In this document: piece after piece, positions 36,644 through 45,505 of the stretch | Position numbering within the stretch: the stretch's first letter is position 1 | Layout of the letters: each line of letters opens with the position of its first letter | Assembly: GCA_050331455.1 (NCBI GenBank) | Contig: JBHJGV010000027.1 | Coordinates: forward strand, 1-64,000 | From: CAYUYV01 sp050331455 | Lineage (GTDB): Bacteria > Pseudomonadota > Alphaproteobacteria > JAJFIK01 | Length of the DNA: 64,000 nucleotides | Reading direction: 5' to 3' | The notes under the pieces: model-generated | What the model was told of the DNA's origin: nothing | Database searches by the model: none | The model's input: the letters and a program-made list of their open reading frames with translations, nothing else | Made by a program: the position numbers and the translations under genes

Positions 36644-37483
36644 TTAGGACGTGCTGATGACGGCGGTATCGTCGTGCACGAATTTCACGACGCCGGTATC
36701 GTCCCGCAGGCAGGATCCTACACTGATCATATTGTTGACGAGATGAGCCACACGCTCGGGCACATAGTGGATTTCGGCCGTCTGGGAGAGGCCTTCGGCA
36801 AGGCCCACCGCATCCATGTGCCAGGCGAAGCAGGACGCCGTCGCTGTTCCCTTGCCCGGCAGCCCGGTATGACGCATCCAGAAGATACCGTTCCAGTACC
36901 GCACGCCCGGCGTGTTGCGGGCGAAGGGCAGATTGTCCATGCCGGCAAAATCGCCCGACGCAAACTCCTCGATGGTCATGGCCTGGGACCAGGCCCGCGG
37001 GGTCAGGGCCGCAAAGCGGCGGTTGTCGTCCGGCACGTCATTGTCCGTCAACACCTCATCGACCTGGAGCAGCGCCGCCCGGGTCAACGCCGCCCCGAGC
37101 GTGAAGGTGGTGCTGGTTGTCTCCATGGATGTGAAGACGATATCGTCGACCTTACGTCCGATGGCGCTCGCCCCCGTCCGCAGCAGGGCCTCGCGTTCAT
37201 TATGCGTGATCTTGTGCTCGTCGAGCCGATCCACATAGTCCGGCGCATAGTGATCCGTCAGCGTGCAGGTGATCGGCGTGTAGTCCACATTCATGGGCGT
37301 GACCACGCCATGGCGGCCCTTGGTCGTCGCCATACCTTTGCCGACGCGGGGAAACGTCGTGCTCTCCCCCGTTACACCGGTCTTGACCATGACGGTCTCG
37401 CGAAGGCGAGACCCCTCCTGCTGATACAGGAGTTTCACATCCGCCACATATTGACGGACGAACACGTCGGAAACGTCACTCAT
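36644..37483 (-). CDS. Major capsid (coat) protein candidate
   Basis: 279 residues from ATG at 37483 with GGGAGAG upstream. N-terminal VFVRQYVADVKLLYQQEGSRLRETV, a central TLTDHYAPDYVDRLDEHKITHNEREALLRTGASAIGRKVDD helix and the C-terminal ALTPRAWSQAMTIEEFASGDFAG stretch fit coat proteins of podovirus-type heads. It follows the scaffold gene, as a coat gene should. Sequence hallmarks are weaker than for terminase and portal, so the call leans on gene order. Confidence 0.75.
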   Translation of the reverse strand: MSDVSDVFVRQYVADVKLLYQQEGSRLRETVMVKTGVTGESTTFPRVGKGMATTKGRHGVVTPMNVDYTPITCTLTDHYAPDYVDRLDEHKITHNEREALLRTGASAIGRKVDDIVFTSMETTSTTFTLGAALTRAALLQVDEVLTDNDVPDDNRRFAALTPRAWSQAMTIEEFASGDFAGMDNLPFARNTPGVRYWNGIFWMRHTGLPGKGTATASCFAWHMDAVGLAEGLSQTAEIHYVPERVAHLVNNMISVGSCLRDDTGVVKFVHDDTAVISTS

Positions 37484-37598
37484 CGCAAACTCTCCCGTGA
37501 TGGTGTCAGTACGCACGCGTCTCCAGTGGTGCGGCAGGCCCCTTGAGGCCTCACGCCGGGTTGTCGTCCGTGTGCATTATGAGAAGAAAGGGGCCGGG

Positions 37599-38456
37599 TC
37601 AGCGCGGCGGCATCTTGCGCGCCAAGGCGTCTCGTTCCCGGTACAGACGGTCAGCTTTGGCCCGCTCGCCGGTGCGCCGGGCGGCATGGATCTGTTCGGT
37701 CAATTCCTCAAACCGGGTGTCGAGGTCCGCCCGTTCGCCGTCGCTCATGGAGGCGGACGCGACCACCCGGTCTTCACCCAGGCGCCGGCCGATTTCGGCG
37801 GCGAACCGGATGAAGCGCGGATCGTTGCCGATCCCGCTTTCCTCGACAAAAGCCGCAAAGGGCTGGCCGCCCATCTCCCGCACGGCAAGACGCGCGAGGC
37901 GCAGATTGGTCTCGAAGTCCGCCCCCTTCCATTCCCCGCGCAGGGTGCCTTCCGCCAGGTCCCGGGCCGCGGCGCTTGCCGCCGACTGAACCTCGAGCGC
38001 CTCGCCGACCATGCCGTAATAGTTCTGGAGAAGACCATTGACCTGGCACTCAGTGAGGCCGAGGCCGTGGGCCGCGGCGACGAAGCGCTGTTCGCGGGTC
38101 TCGGCCATTTCATCCTTTGGCAGATTTTCTGCCAGCTCACCCCGCTCGATGCGGTAATCCTCAGGCTTGTCCGGGCGCCCGAGCCGTGACCAGAAGGCAT
38201 CCATCTCCTCCGGGCTCGCCCCGTCGCCCGGCACCTGCAGAGCCGTGGATAGTTTCTGGCGGTTCTCGAAGGCAGCCCTGGCCAGTGCCTCGAAGCCCGT
38301 GAAGCGCTGGGCGTAGGCCCGGACTTTTTCGTCACCGATGGTTTTCACCAAATCGGCATAGCCCTGGTCCGTAGGCGCCGGTTCGGGCGGTGTCGAAGCC
38401 GTCCCGGCATCGTGGGTCATGTCCTGCTCAGACTGCGCCTGTGTCGCGTCCGTCAT
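37599..38456 (-). CDS. Phage capsid assembly (scaffold) protein
   Basis: 285 residues, strongly acidic and helical, with a disordered N-terminal 35 residues and a basic C-terminal helix (ARRTGERAKADRLYRERDALARKM), the part by which scaffolds usually bind the coat. The DAFWSRLGRPDKPEDYRI segment is typical of head-assembly proteins in podovirus modules. It lies between the Bbp19-like gene (29-base overlap) and the coat gene. Confidence 0.75.
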   Translation of the reverse strand: MTDATQAQSEQDMTHDAGTASTPPEPAPTDQGYADLVKTIGDEKVRAYAQRFTGFEALARAAFENRQKLSTALQVPGDGASPEEMDAFWSRLGRPDKPEDYRIERGELAENLPKDEMAETREQRFVAAAHGLGLTECQVNGLLQNYYGMVGEALEVQSAASAAARDLAEGTLRGEWKGADFETNLRLARLAVREMGGQPFAAFVEESGIGNDPRFIRFAAEIGRRLGEDRVVASASMSDGERADLDTRFEELTEQIHAARRTGERAKADRLYRERDALARKMPPR

Positions 38457-38802
38457 CGCCTGTCCTCATTGTCGTTTCAGGATTGTCCCTCGGCGGCTCC
38501 TGCATGAGGACCGCCATGAGCCTCAAGCCGATGTTCCGCTCACCCTCACGCACCATGGTGGCGTGAACATCGATGGCGTGGCCCGGACGCCCCGTGACGC
38601 TGGGGCGATACAGGCCGCACCATTCCAGGATCTCGTGCAGGACCCTTTGGCCCGCGTCCGATCCAAGGAATACGGTGGAAAAGATCCGTGCCCGATCGGC
38701 CCCGTCGATGGGCGGCCGTGAGGCGCTGACCATGGCGTGGAACGCCGCAACAGCATCATGGGTCGCGCCGCTGCGGCCGGACGGCGGCTTGCGTCTGCTC
38801 AT
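38428..38802 (-). CDS. Bbp19-like phage protein
   Basis: 124 residues from ATG at 38802 with GAGG upstream. The central part FSTVFLGSDAGQRVLHEILEWCGLYRPS and the later REGERNIGLRLMAVL match the Bbp19 domain described from Bordetella phage BPP-1, found between portal and scaffold genes in podovirus-type heads. The role is unknown. It overlaps the scaffold gene by 29 bases in another frame. Confidence 0.75.
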   Translation of the reverse strand: MSRRKPPSGRSGATHDAVAAFHAMVSASRPPIDGADRARIFSTVFLGSDAGQRVLHEILEWCGLYRPSVTGRPGHAIDVHATMVREGERNIGLRLMAVLMQEPPRDNPETTMRTGDDGRDTGAV

Positions 38803-38870
38803 GGGCAACCCTCACTCTGTGTAGGAATTTTTATGATCGAGCGATCAGGGTCTGGACGGAGTCACCCGCG

Positions 38871-40487
38871 TCAGCCCTCTTCGATCTCGCTGAGCGTCTT
38901 GGCGATATCGACCGTGCGCTCCACCAGGTCGCCGGCCTCCTCGAGGGCCTGGCGCTGTTGCCGTTCGGCCCGCAGGGCCGCCACGTCCTCCCGGGCCCGC
39001 AGCCATTTCGCCGGCAATCCCCGCCGGCGAAAGAGCCCTCGGGCGATTTCGTCCAGATCGAGATGATCCAAAATGCTCGCATCGGCCCGGGCCAGTGGCG
39101 CGATTTCGTCCACATAGGCCCGCAGCGCCGCATTGTCGATCAGCTCGTGGATCCGTTTGAGGGGGGAGCGATAGCGGAATTTGACGCTTTGCCCCCTCAG
39201 CACCGGCGGTGGCGGCGGGAACGCACCGTTTGTCAGCAGGATGTCGAAGACCCGCTGCACGATATGGGCCGTATAGTCGGTCTCCAGACGGGCGAAAATG
39301 GGACCCATGACCCGGACCATCTCCTCGCGCCGCTCGATGATTTCGGTCGCCGTCATGCGCGGACCGCCCGTGGGCAGGTTCAGCACACTGCGGAAATAGG
39401 CCGCCCAGACCATTTCGCGCTGCTGCCGCTGGGCCTCATAGCCGAGGGGCAGGTTCTTGCCCGTCTCGAAGGGGCGGATCGCGCCTGCCCCGATCTCCGT
39501 CACCACGCTGGGATCGTAGTAGCTGATCCCACCCGGGAACGTTCTGGGGGCGGACATGAAACCTTGATGGGGCGCCAGGATCGGCGGATCGACGGCCAGA
39601 TGGCCGGCCTCCAGTAACGTCTTGCCCATCTGTTGCAGGGTGCAGGCATCGGGCTGGGCCAGGTGACCCGGGCCCTGGCCATAGATCTCGCCGCTTTCGG
39701 TTTCCCAGCGCGGCACGGCGAAGGGGAACATGCGAAAGCCGCCCTCGCTGATCAGATGCTCACTCTCCAGATCGATATAAATGGAGGCATAGGGCATCTG
39801 CAGCGCATCGCGCCGGCGGGGATCGAAATCCGCCCGCGGCAGCACCGCATGGAGATAGGCACGGCGCCGATCCTGTTCCGCCCCCCGCCCCAGCGCTTCG
39901 CGAGTCTGTCGTCCGACCGCGTCGGCGCCGAAAACCTGCACGGCCTGGCGTGCCGTAAACGGAAGGATCCGGAATACAGTGTCGATCGCGCTGTCCGCCC
40001 CCTCCAGCAGATAGGTCTGCTTGAGGGCATGGGCCTGGAATTGCAGCCGGCCTTCGCCCAGATGGGCACCGATGAACAGGACCCCGGTGTTGAAGAACAC
40101 CAGATCCCGGTCCACCTGTCCCGACTGTTGCAGGAACCGGGCCTGCGGGCGGTAAATGGCCGTCATCATCCGGGCCTCGACCTCCTGGGTCCAGGCCAGG
40201 ATATCGTCATGGTCCTCCAGGGCCGGATCTTCCGGTTCCACAAAGAACCATTTCTCGTCCCGGGGTTTCATCATCCCGTCAATATGGGCGGCCAGCGCAT
40301 TGCCGGCCTGCTGCGGGGTCGAATCAAAAATCCGATCCGTGTCTGGAGTGCCTTCAAGGCGTTCCACGGAAAAACCGGACCGGGACGGACGCTGGATGGC
40401 CGCGATGTCCTCGAACACCGTGTCCATGGGCGCCCTGGCCGCCTTCGCGGAGTGGAAGCGGTCCAGGATATCGGCCACCGCGACCAC
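38871..40487 (-). CDS. Phage portal / head-to-tail connector protein
   Basis: 538 residues, the size of T7-type connectors. The start contains DILDRFHSAKAARAPMDTVFEDIAAIQRP and FDSTPQQAGNALAAHIDGMMKPRDEKWF, the hallmarks of the H-T_connector family of podovirus portals. The protein forms the dodecameric ring at one capsid vertex, where DNA enters and the tail attaches. The C-terminal 50 residues are charged and coiled. The start follows the upstream gene without a gap. Confidence 0.9.
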   Translation of the reverse strand: MVAVADILDRFHSAKAARAPMDTVFEDIAAIQRPSRSGFSVERLEGTPDTDRIFDSTPQQAGNALAAHIDGMMKPRDEKWFFVEPEDPALEDHDDILAWTQEVEARMMTAIYRPQARFLQQSGQVDRDLVFFNTGVLFIGAHLGEGRLQFQAHALKQTYLLEGADSAIDTVFRILPFTARQAVQVFGADAVGRQTREALGRGAEQDRRRAYLHAVLPRADFDPRRRDALQMPYASIYIDLESEHLISEGGFRMFPFAVPRWETESGEIYGQGPGHLAQPDACTLQQMGKTLLEAGHLAVDPPILAPHQGFMSAPRTFPGGISYYDPSVVTEIGAGAIRPFETGKNLPLGYEAQRQQREMVWAAYFRSVLNLPTGGPRMTATEIIERREEMVRVMGPIFARLETDYTAHIVQRVFDILLTNGAFPPPPPVLRGQSVKFRYRSPLKRIHELIDNAALRAYVDEIAPLARADASILDHLDLDEIARGLFRRRGLPAKWLRAREDVAALRAERQQRQALEEAGDLVERTVDIAKTLSEIEEG

Positions 40488-40991
40488 TTAAGCCGGCTCC
40501 CGCTGGTCGAGGAATGCGCCGAGGCTGAGGCGCAGATCGCCCGCGGCTGCGAAGGTGGCCGACGCGTCCGCCATGACCGCCGCCCAAAGGCTGTTGGCGC
40601 CGGGTGCGCATTGGAACGGCCGGCCCAGGCCCACCACCGCGCCGAAGGCACTATCATTGAAATCCGTATACTGTGTGAGCGAAACGGTGGCAAAAATCGC
40701 TCCGCCGTCACCGTCGGCAATGTCGAGGGCAGAGCCATCCGTGAAGGGTGTTACGGCCGGCATCCGGTCGAACAAAACGACGGTCACATTGGCCTTTGTG
40801 GCACCGGCATCGAACAGCTGCACAGAGTGGATCGTCCCGGTGGCTCCGCGCTGGGCCGGGTTGTCCGGTCCCAATGAAAATGTAAGCAGAGTTCCGATCA
40901 GGTCACCCGATGCATAGCCCGATGTCTGCACGGACAGGGGCAAGGCCGGGGCCAGGCGGGCCGTGAAGCCCCCAATCTGGTGGGTGCTCAT
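40488..40991 (-). CDS. Virion-associated phage protein of unknown function
   Basis: 167 residues from ATG at 40991 with a strong GGAGG. It is beta-rich in appearance with many Gly/Thr/Ser and hydrophobic strands (TVVLFDRMPAVTPF, GAIFATVSLTQYTDFNDSAFG), and no cysteine-rich or enzymatic motif apart from a single QCAPG. Proteins of this size and type before the portal gene in podovirus modules are often structural. No family is assigned. Confidence 0.6.
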   Translation of the reverse strand: MSTHQIGGFTARLAPALPLSVQTSGYASGDLIGTLLTFSLGPDNPAQRGATGTIHSVQLFDAGATKANVTVVLFDRMPAVTPFTDGSALDIADGDGGAIFATVSLTQYTDFNDSAFGAVVGLGRPFQCAPGANSLWAAVMADASATFAAAGDLRLSLGAFLDQREPA

Positions 40992-41045
40992 GGGGTCCTC
41001 CCATTACGGATCAAGGATACGCTCAATCGGGGGTTCAAGGAGGGC

Positions 41046-41294
41046 TCATTGGCCGAGGAGGCTCTTTCCGGTCGCCACGCCACGGGGCCGGTCCCCCGGA
41101 TCGGAGAGGATCGTCGCCCGCCGACCCCGCTCCCGATTGGCCAGAAGGCTTGCGCGCCGGGCCGCTTCGGCCGCTGCTCCGTCCCGGCGGGGCACGGCGG
41201 GGGGCGCCGCGGGCCTGGGCGCTTGGGGCGTCGCCGCCTCGGCTGCCAGTCCTGCCACGCCGCCGGTCAAGATGCTCAGTGCAGACATTACCAT
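41046..41294 (-). CDS. Small phage structural-type protein
   Basis: 82 residues from ATG at 41294 with GAGGAGG directly upstream. A hydrophobic N-terminus (MVMSALSILTGGVAGLA) is followed by a Pro/Ala-rich linker and a basic C-terminus ending GRRATILSDPGDRPRGVATGKSLLGQ; an ending of the type RxxTIL...KxLLG is common in small proteins of podovirus head modules. The role is unknown. It overlaps the preceding small gene by 7 bases. Confidence 0.65.
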   Translation of the reverse strand: MVMSALSILTGGVAGLAAEAATPQAPRPAAPPAVPRRDGAAAEAARRASLLANRERGRRATILSDPGDRPRGVATGKSLLGQ

Positions 41295-41539
41295 CGCCTC
41301 CTCAAGGGATTGTAGGTGCCCCGGTCGCTCCGGGACGGGTCCCGCCCGGCCCGCCGGGCCCGGACGAGCCGATTGCCGATCTGTTCTTCGACATGGCGCA
41401 GATAGGCCGTCAGGCTCTCGCTGGTCCATCCGTTTCGCCGTTCCTCCAAAGACGGAACGACCGGACCGCCGTCATCGTCCGGATCGATCCCGCCCCCGCG
41501 CAGTTGTCGGCGGATCCGCTGCGTCCTTCCGTGAGCCAT
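41288..41539 (-). CDS. Small charged phage protein
   Basis: 83 residues from ATG at 41539 with GAGG upstream. It is highly charged, has no membrane segment and no recognised family; its first 68 bases overlap the large terminase gene in another frame. Good ribosome site, position and tight packing make it likely real. Confidence 0.6.
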   Translation of the reverse strand: MAHGRTQRIRRQLRGGGIDPDDDGGPVVPSLEERRNGWTSESLTAYLRHVEEQIGNRLVRARRAGRDPSRSDRGTYNPLRRRW

Positions 41540-42800
41540 AAACCATCCTCGGCATGAGTTCGGAGATCAGCCAGACCAGGGCATCGACCCGATCCGGCGA
41601 GCCTTCGCTTCGATAGCCCTCCACCGTCATGGCCAGCATCTGGTCTTCAAGCGCCTTGAGATGCCCCACATGGTGCACGCGCCCCTGTTCGTAGAGGGCC
41701 GAGACGGGCTCGGCGCGGGCCACCTTTCCGCGGGAGGCCCGCACCTGGCGAATGCTGACGGACGGATCGATGGTCCGTATGGTGTTCATCACCATGTCGC
41801 CCCCCTGATTCGTCTCCACCACGAGGACGTCGGCTTCGAAGGCGTGGTAGACGCCCACGGCCCGGCGTGCCCATTGGTCCGGCGTTCCGGCGATCGAGGC
41901 ATCGTGCAGCACGAATGCATGGGCTCGGCCCTCGCATCGGCCCAGGCCGCCGACAATGATGCCGGTCTCGTTGCTGTGGGCGCTGGCGGTAACCGCGGGG
42001 TCGACCGCAACGCCGATACGCTCCAACTCCGGCACATCCTCAACGCGGGCTTTGTCGATGACGGCCTGTGTCCAAAGGGCCCCATCGCCGCTGTCGCCCC
42101 ACTCTCCCTCGAGGAACCGCATGCGTTCGCGTTGCGGCATGGCCTGGAGGGTCTCAAGATAGTCCGGTGCAACATGGCGGGCATTATCCACCGGATTGAT
42201 CCGCATCTCCGCATAAAGATCCGGCTGCGGCAGGACATCGCCCGTCACGGGATCCACGCCTTCTTTCCAGATCTTGTAGGTCCAATGGCTGCGCGGCGGC
42301 GGGTTGCAATCGTAATAGGCCTTGTTGACAAGGCCTGGCACGTTCTGGGCCAAGCGTGTGAGGGCCACAAGAACGGAGTCGTAACGGATCTGAGAACACT
42401 CGTTGAAAAACAGGGTACAGAATTCCTTACCGAGGATCTTCTCTACACGGTCCTTATCGTCGAGACCGGACACCCAGATTTCTGCCGCATTGGGCAGCGT
42501 CATCACCCGCAGGGTTTCGTTGCGCTTGACGCTCAAGCCTGGAAAGCACAGGGACAGGACCTTGGGCAGGGTGTCCATCCACACCGACTCCACCACATGG
42601 GCCTTGTGCGAGCGCACAATGCCGTGTCGGGAGCCGGCCCCCTTCAAGGCACGGATGAAAAGGGCCCGCACCAGGACGAAGGTCTTTCCGCTCCGCGATC
42701 CGCCCCGCAAGAGCACATGGCGCGCCGATCCCGCCAACAATCTGTTTGCCGCCTTTTGCCGGTCCGTGAGCTGCTCGTCCGTCACATCACAGATCGGCAT
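41472..42800 (-). CDS. Phage large terminase
   Basis: 442 residues. The ATPase half carries Walker A RGGSRSGKTF near residue 38 and Walker B LFFNECSQ near residue 130; the nuclease half has the acidic GVAVDPAV start and VVETNQGGDMV, then DRVDALVWLISEL at the end, giving the Asp triad typical of the RNase H-like nuclease. It drives DNA into procapsids and cuts the concatemer. It overlaps the small-terminase-like gene by 14 bases. Confidence 0.93.
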   Translation of the reverse strand: MPICDVTDEQLTDRQKAANRLLAGSARHVLLRGGSRSGKTFVLVRALFIRALKGAGSRHGIVRSHKAHVVESVWMDTLPKVLSLCFPGLSVKRNETLRVMTLPNAAEIWVSGLDDKDRVEKILGKEFCTLFFNECSQIRYDSVLVALTRLAQNVPGLVNKAYYDCNPPPRSHWTYKIWKEGVDPVTGDVLPQPDLYAEMRINPVDNARHVAPDYLETLQAMPQRERMRFLEGEWGDSGDGALWTQAVIDKARVEDVPELERIGVAVDPAVTASAHSNETGIIVGGLGRCEGRAHAFVLHDASIAGTPDQWARRAVGVYHAFEADVLVVETNQGGDMVMNTIRTIDPSVSIRQVRASRGKVARAEPVSALYEQGRVHHVGHLKALEDQMLAMTVEGYRSEGSPDRVDALVWLISELMPRMVYGSRKDAADPPTTARGRDRSGR

Positions 42801-43158
42801 CGGTCCCCTTCACCACCACATGCAAGGTCGTTTCGTCCTCCTGGTTCCGGGCGCCGGCCTTGTCGGGCGCGCGGGGCGTCTTGCCGACGGCCCGGTCCAG
42901 CAGCGCATTGGCCGCCGAGACCCGGGCAGCCGCGCTGTCGCAATCCCGGATGATGCTGACCAACGCCTCGATGGCGGAGGCAATATGCTGCCGGGCCATG
43001 TCGCTTACATGGGCCTGACGGTCCTCCGGAGACAGAGGACCGGGCTTTCGTCGGGCCGCGGGCTCCCGGGGACGGGCGGGCCCGGACGCCCCCACAGAGG
43101 CCCCGCCAGGGCGCTCCCCGGACGCCCCCATGTCAGGTGATCCGTCATCAGAGGACAC
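42787..43158 (-). CDS. Small terminase-like protein
   Basis: 123 residues from GTG at 43158 with GGAGGAA upstream. A disordered, Pro/Gly/Arg-rich N-terminus is followed by a helical segment MARQHIASAIEALVSIIRDCDSAAARVSAANALLDRAVGKTP, a pattern common in DNA-binding proteins encoded next to large terminases. It is first in the head module, the usual place of the small subunit that recognises the packaging site. The assignment is by position and helix pattern. Confidence 0.6.
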   Translation of the reverse strand: MSSDDGSPDMGASGERPGGASVGASGPARPREPAARRKPGPLSPEDRQAHVSDMARQHIASAIEALVSIIRDCDSAAARVSAANALLDRAVGKTPRAPDKAGARNQEDETTLHVVVKGTDADL

Positions 43159-43183
43159 CCCATTCCTCCATATTGAAACACAC

Positions 43184-43214
43184 GAAAAAAGCCGCCCGGG
43201 CGGACCAGGCGGCT
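43184..43214 (-). terminator. Rho-independent terminator after the serine hydrolase gene
   Basis: In the minus direction, AGCCGCC (43214-43208) pairs with GGCGGCT (43196-43190) and is followed by a T-run (43190-43185). It separates the serine hydrolase transcript from the phage head module, whose GTG start lies 26 bases further on. Confidence 0.8.
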
Positions 43215-43313
43215 GGAAGAAGCGTTCCCAACGTTTTTTTCAGATCATACCTTGAACCTAACGGCAGAAGGGGCAGATGTCAATCCTTTTTCTACGGATC
43301 ATCCTGAGACGTC

Positions 43314-44864
43314 TCAATGGAAATCGAAGTCCGTGTTGAGAGTCCGGCCCCGCGACCCCCTCTGAATGACGCGTAAATGGAGCGCCTGGATCTGGGATGG
43401 ATCGACCGGCGCCATGGTGAGAGAGCCGGTGACCCGGGCCTTGTCGCAGGTCCATGTGAACTGTCCGGAAAAGCGTCCGTCCGCGCGGATCGGGCCGGCG
43501 GCACGGCAGGTCCCGGCCGCCTCGCGCAGGGCAGTGAACTGGGTTGCCCACCGCTCCTCGGAGCGATCCATGAAAAAATTGTCCGCAAAAGACAAGCCCG
43601 CAGCCGTCAGACTGCCAACCTTATAGGCCCGCACCACCCCGTCATAGGCGGCCAGAAGGCGCCGATCCGCCGGCAGGGGCACCCGCGGTTTTCCGATATC
43701 GGCCTTGGCGAGCCGGATCGCCGCGTCCCAGACCGGCCCGTACATCCGCCCATAGGTCTTGTTGGAAAAGGCGAAAACACCCATGCCTTTTTCCGGCAGG
43801 AACAAAATATAGGAGCCGTAGCCAGGAAAACCGCCGCCATGGCCAAGGATGAGCCCCGCATCGCAATGGTGCGAATGACCGAGTCCCATGCCATAGCCCG
43901 ACGCCATGACACAGTCGTCCCCGCCGGAGAGGCCGGGCCGGCGCGTTGTCCCGGTCATGACCACACCATCCGTCACGGAGCGGATCACCCGCCGCGGAAT
44001 GGGTCCGGGGTCGGGCTCGTCCCGCGCCGGCCAGGCGGACAGGAACCACGCCATGAACCGGGCATAGTCCTGCGCCGTGGTCCACAGCCCACCGATGGCA
44101 TCGAAGGCGCCGGTGCCGAGCGGCGGTTCACTGACAAATCGGTTGTCCAAGTAATGATAGGGCTTGGCGCGGTCGCGCTCGGCGATCTTCGCCGGATCGA
44201 CGCCGCTGCCGGTCATCCCGAGAGGCTCCAGGATGCGCTCTTGCAGGCGCGCTCCGTAGGTCTGGCCCGTGATACGCTCGATGATAAGGCCAAGCAGGGC
44301 ATAACCAAAATTGGAGTATTCATAAGTTGTGCCGGGCGCGTGGGAAAAGGGCTCGGCACGCTCCAGAAAGGCGTCGAACTCTTCACGGGTGCGGGCCATT
44401 TGCCGGTCGGCCCACGGATTGTCCGTTGTGAAGCCCGCCGTGTGATTGAGAAGGTCCCGGATGGTCACTTTCCGGCTGTCCGCCGTGGGATAGGTCCAGG
44501 CCGCCATTGGTGGTACATATTTCTCCGCCGGCTGATCGAGAAGAAGCCGCCCCTGATCCTGGAGATCCAGGATCAGCAGCGCGGTCATCATCTTGGTCAT
44601 GGAGGCGATCCGGAACGCCGTCCGGGGCGTCACCGGCGTACCGGCCTCCCGGTCCCGCACGCCGAAACTCCGTATATGGGCGAGTTCACCGTTGGTCACC
44701 ACGCCGTAGACGAGCCCCGGCGCGCGCAGGTCGAGCTGCGCGGCCTTGAACAAGGCGTCGAGTGCCGCGGTGCGGCGGCCGAGGCCGCCATCCTCGGCCC
44801 GACCGGACGCCTGCAACAGCGTCGTTGCGCCCAGCGCGATGACCGCCGTCATCCATCGGTTCAT
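43314..44864 (-). CDS. Exported serine hydrolase (class C beta-lactamase/DD-peptidase family)
   Basis: 516 residues. The signal peptide MNRWMTAVIALGATTLLQASGRA is followed by the beta-lactamase-like domain with the active-site SMTK (Ser88, Lys91), the tyrosine motif EYSNFGYALLG, and a C-terminal HGGGFPGYGS that plays the part of the KTG box. A smaller C-terminal domain of about 130 residues follows. Members are esterases, D-aminopeptidases or peptidases more often than beta-lactamases. It lies between phage-type regulators and the head module and has its own terminator, so it may be cargo. Confidence 0.88.
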   Translation of the reverse strand: MNRWMTAVIALGATTLLQASGRAEDGGLGRRTAALDALFKAAQLDLRAPGLVYGVVTNGELAHIRSFGVRDREAGTPVTPRTAFRIASMTKMMTALLILDLQDQGRLLLDQPAEKYVPPMAAWTYPTADSRKVTIRDLLNHTAGFTTDNPWADRQMARTREEFDAFLERAEPFSHAPGTTYEYSNFGYALLGLIIERITGQTYGARLQERILEPLGMTGSGVDPAKIAERDRAKPYHYLDNRFVSEPPLGTGAFDAIGGLWTTAQDYARFMAWFLSAWPARDEPDPGPIPRRVIRSVTDGVVMTGTTRRPGLSGGDDCVMASGYGMGLGHSHHCDAGLILGHGGGFPGYGSYILFLPEKGMGVFAFSNKTYGRMYGPVWDAAIRLAKADIGKPRVPLPADRRLLAAYDGVVRAYKVGSLTAAGLSFADNFFMDRSEERWATQFTALREAAGTCRAAGPIRADGRFSGQFTWTCDKARVTGSLTMAPVDPSQIQALHLRVIQRGSRGRTLNTDFDFH

Positions 44865-44950
44865 GGGATCGCCCCTCCCTCATCTGTGCACGATGGCATA
44901 AGGGTAAGGGCTCGCATCCCCAGCGTCAAAGGCCCGCGCCGACGGACTCC

Positions 44951-45469
44951 TCAGTATCCAAAGAACTCGGCTGCGGCGTCGAGGGCGGCCGAAACGCTGG
45001 TGAAGCCATGGCGCTCCCGCGTTCGTCTGTCCTTGACACCGGGTCGGAACCGGAAGCCGATTTCGGCAAGCGTGCATCCGTCAAGCAGCAGCCAGTAAAG
45101 GACCCGGGTATGGGTTGGCCCGATGGCCTGCATCACCCGCTCCCAGTCCCGTGCCGCCCCGGCCCGCCCATCGCCGATGGTCTGGGAAGCGGCATGGTGG
45201 GTCCGGCTCTTGGGCATGCCATCATAGCGGGCCGTCACCCGGGGTGGTCCCATCCGTGTCCGGAGGCTCGACAGGCGCAGGGCCGCCGCCTGCTGCGGTG
45301 CCGAGAGCCGGCCCCGGCGCACAAGCCCATGCAGCGTATCGACAGTGACCTCAAGGGTGGGTCCGTCATCGGGCATCGGCTGATCCGCCCCGGGGGAACG
45401 GACGGGGCGGGGCTCCGCTCCCGCTTTTGCAAGACGCTCAGGAGTCGGTGCAGCGGACTGGATTTTCAT
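44951..45469 (-). CDS. DUF6456-like protein
   Basis: 172 residues from ATG at 45469 with GAAGGAGG upstream. The second half (PRVTARYDGMP, then ARDWERVMQAIGPTHTRVLYWLLLDGCTLAEIG and FTSVSAALDAAAEFFGY) resembles the DUF6456-type domain of alphaproteobacterial phage and chromosomal proteins, thought to be DNA-associated. The similarity is from recall of the pattern, and the function is unknown. It follows the GcrA-like gene in the same direction, 36 bases apart. Confidence 0.55.
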   Translation of the reverse strand: MKIQSAAPTPERLAKAGAEPRPVRSPGADQPMPDDGPTLEVTVDTLHGLVRRGRLSAPQQAAALRLSSLRTRMGPPRVTARYDGMPKSRTHHAASQTIGDGRAGAARDWERVMQAIGPTHTRVLYWLLLDGCTLAEIGFRFRPGVKDRRTRERHGFTSVSAALDAAAEFFGY

Positions 45470-45505
45470 GCATGCCTCCTTCGATCCGAACTGGGGTGAT
45501 CCGTA

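Larger units (their letters stand above)
34936..43158 (-). mobile_element. Head-only phage module (12 genes)
   Basis: Twelve tightly packed minus-strand genes: small terminase, large terminase, two small proteins, a virion-like protein, portal, Bbp19-like protein, scaffold, coat, a small virion-like protein, then two cargo-like enzymes. The order and the head-to-tail connector type are those of podoviruses. Tail, lysis, integrase and replication genes are absent here, and the module ends against phnL. It is either a defective prophage or a capsid-forming satellite/domesticated element. No flanking att repeats were recognised. Confidence 0.75.

Noticed and set aside
34936..43158. Gene transfer agent
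   Set aside because: The head genes are of podovirus type (T7-like connector, Bbp19-like), unlike the siphovirus-type genes of the Rhodobacter GTA, and tail genes are absent.
43314..44864. Beta-lactamase resistance gene
   Set aside because: The SxxK/YxN set is shared by many esterases and peptidases of this family; the protein is longer than class C enzymes and has an extra C-terminal domain, so drug resistance is not supported.
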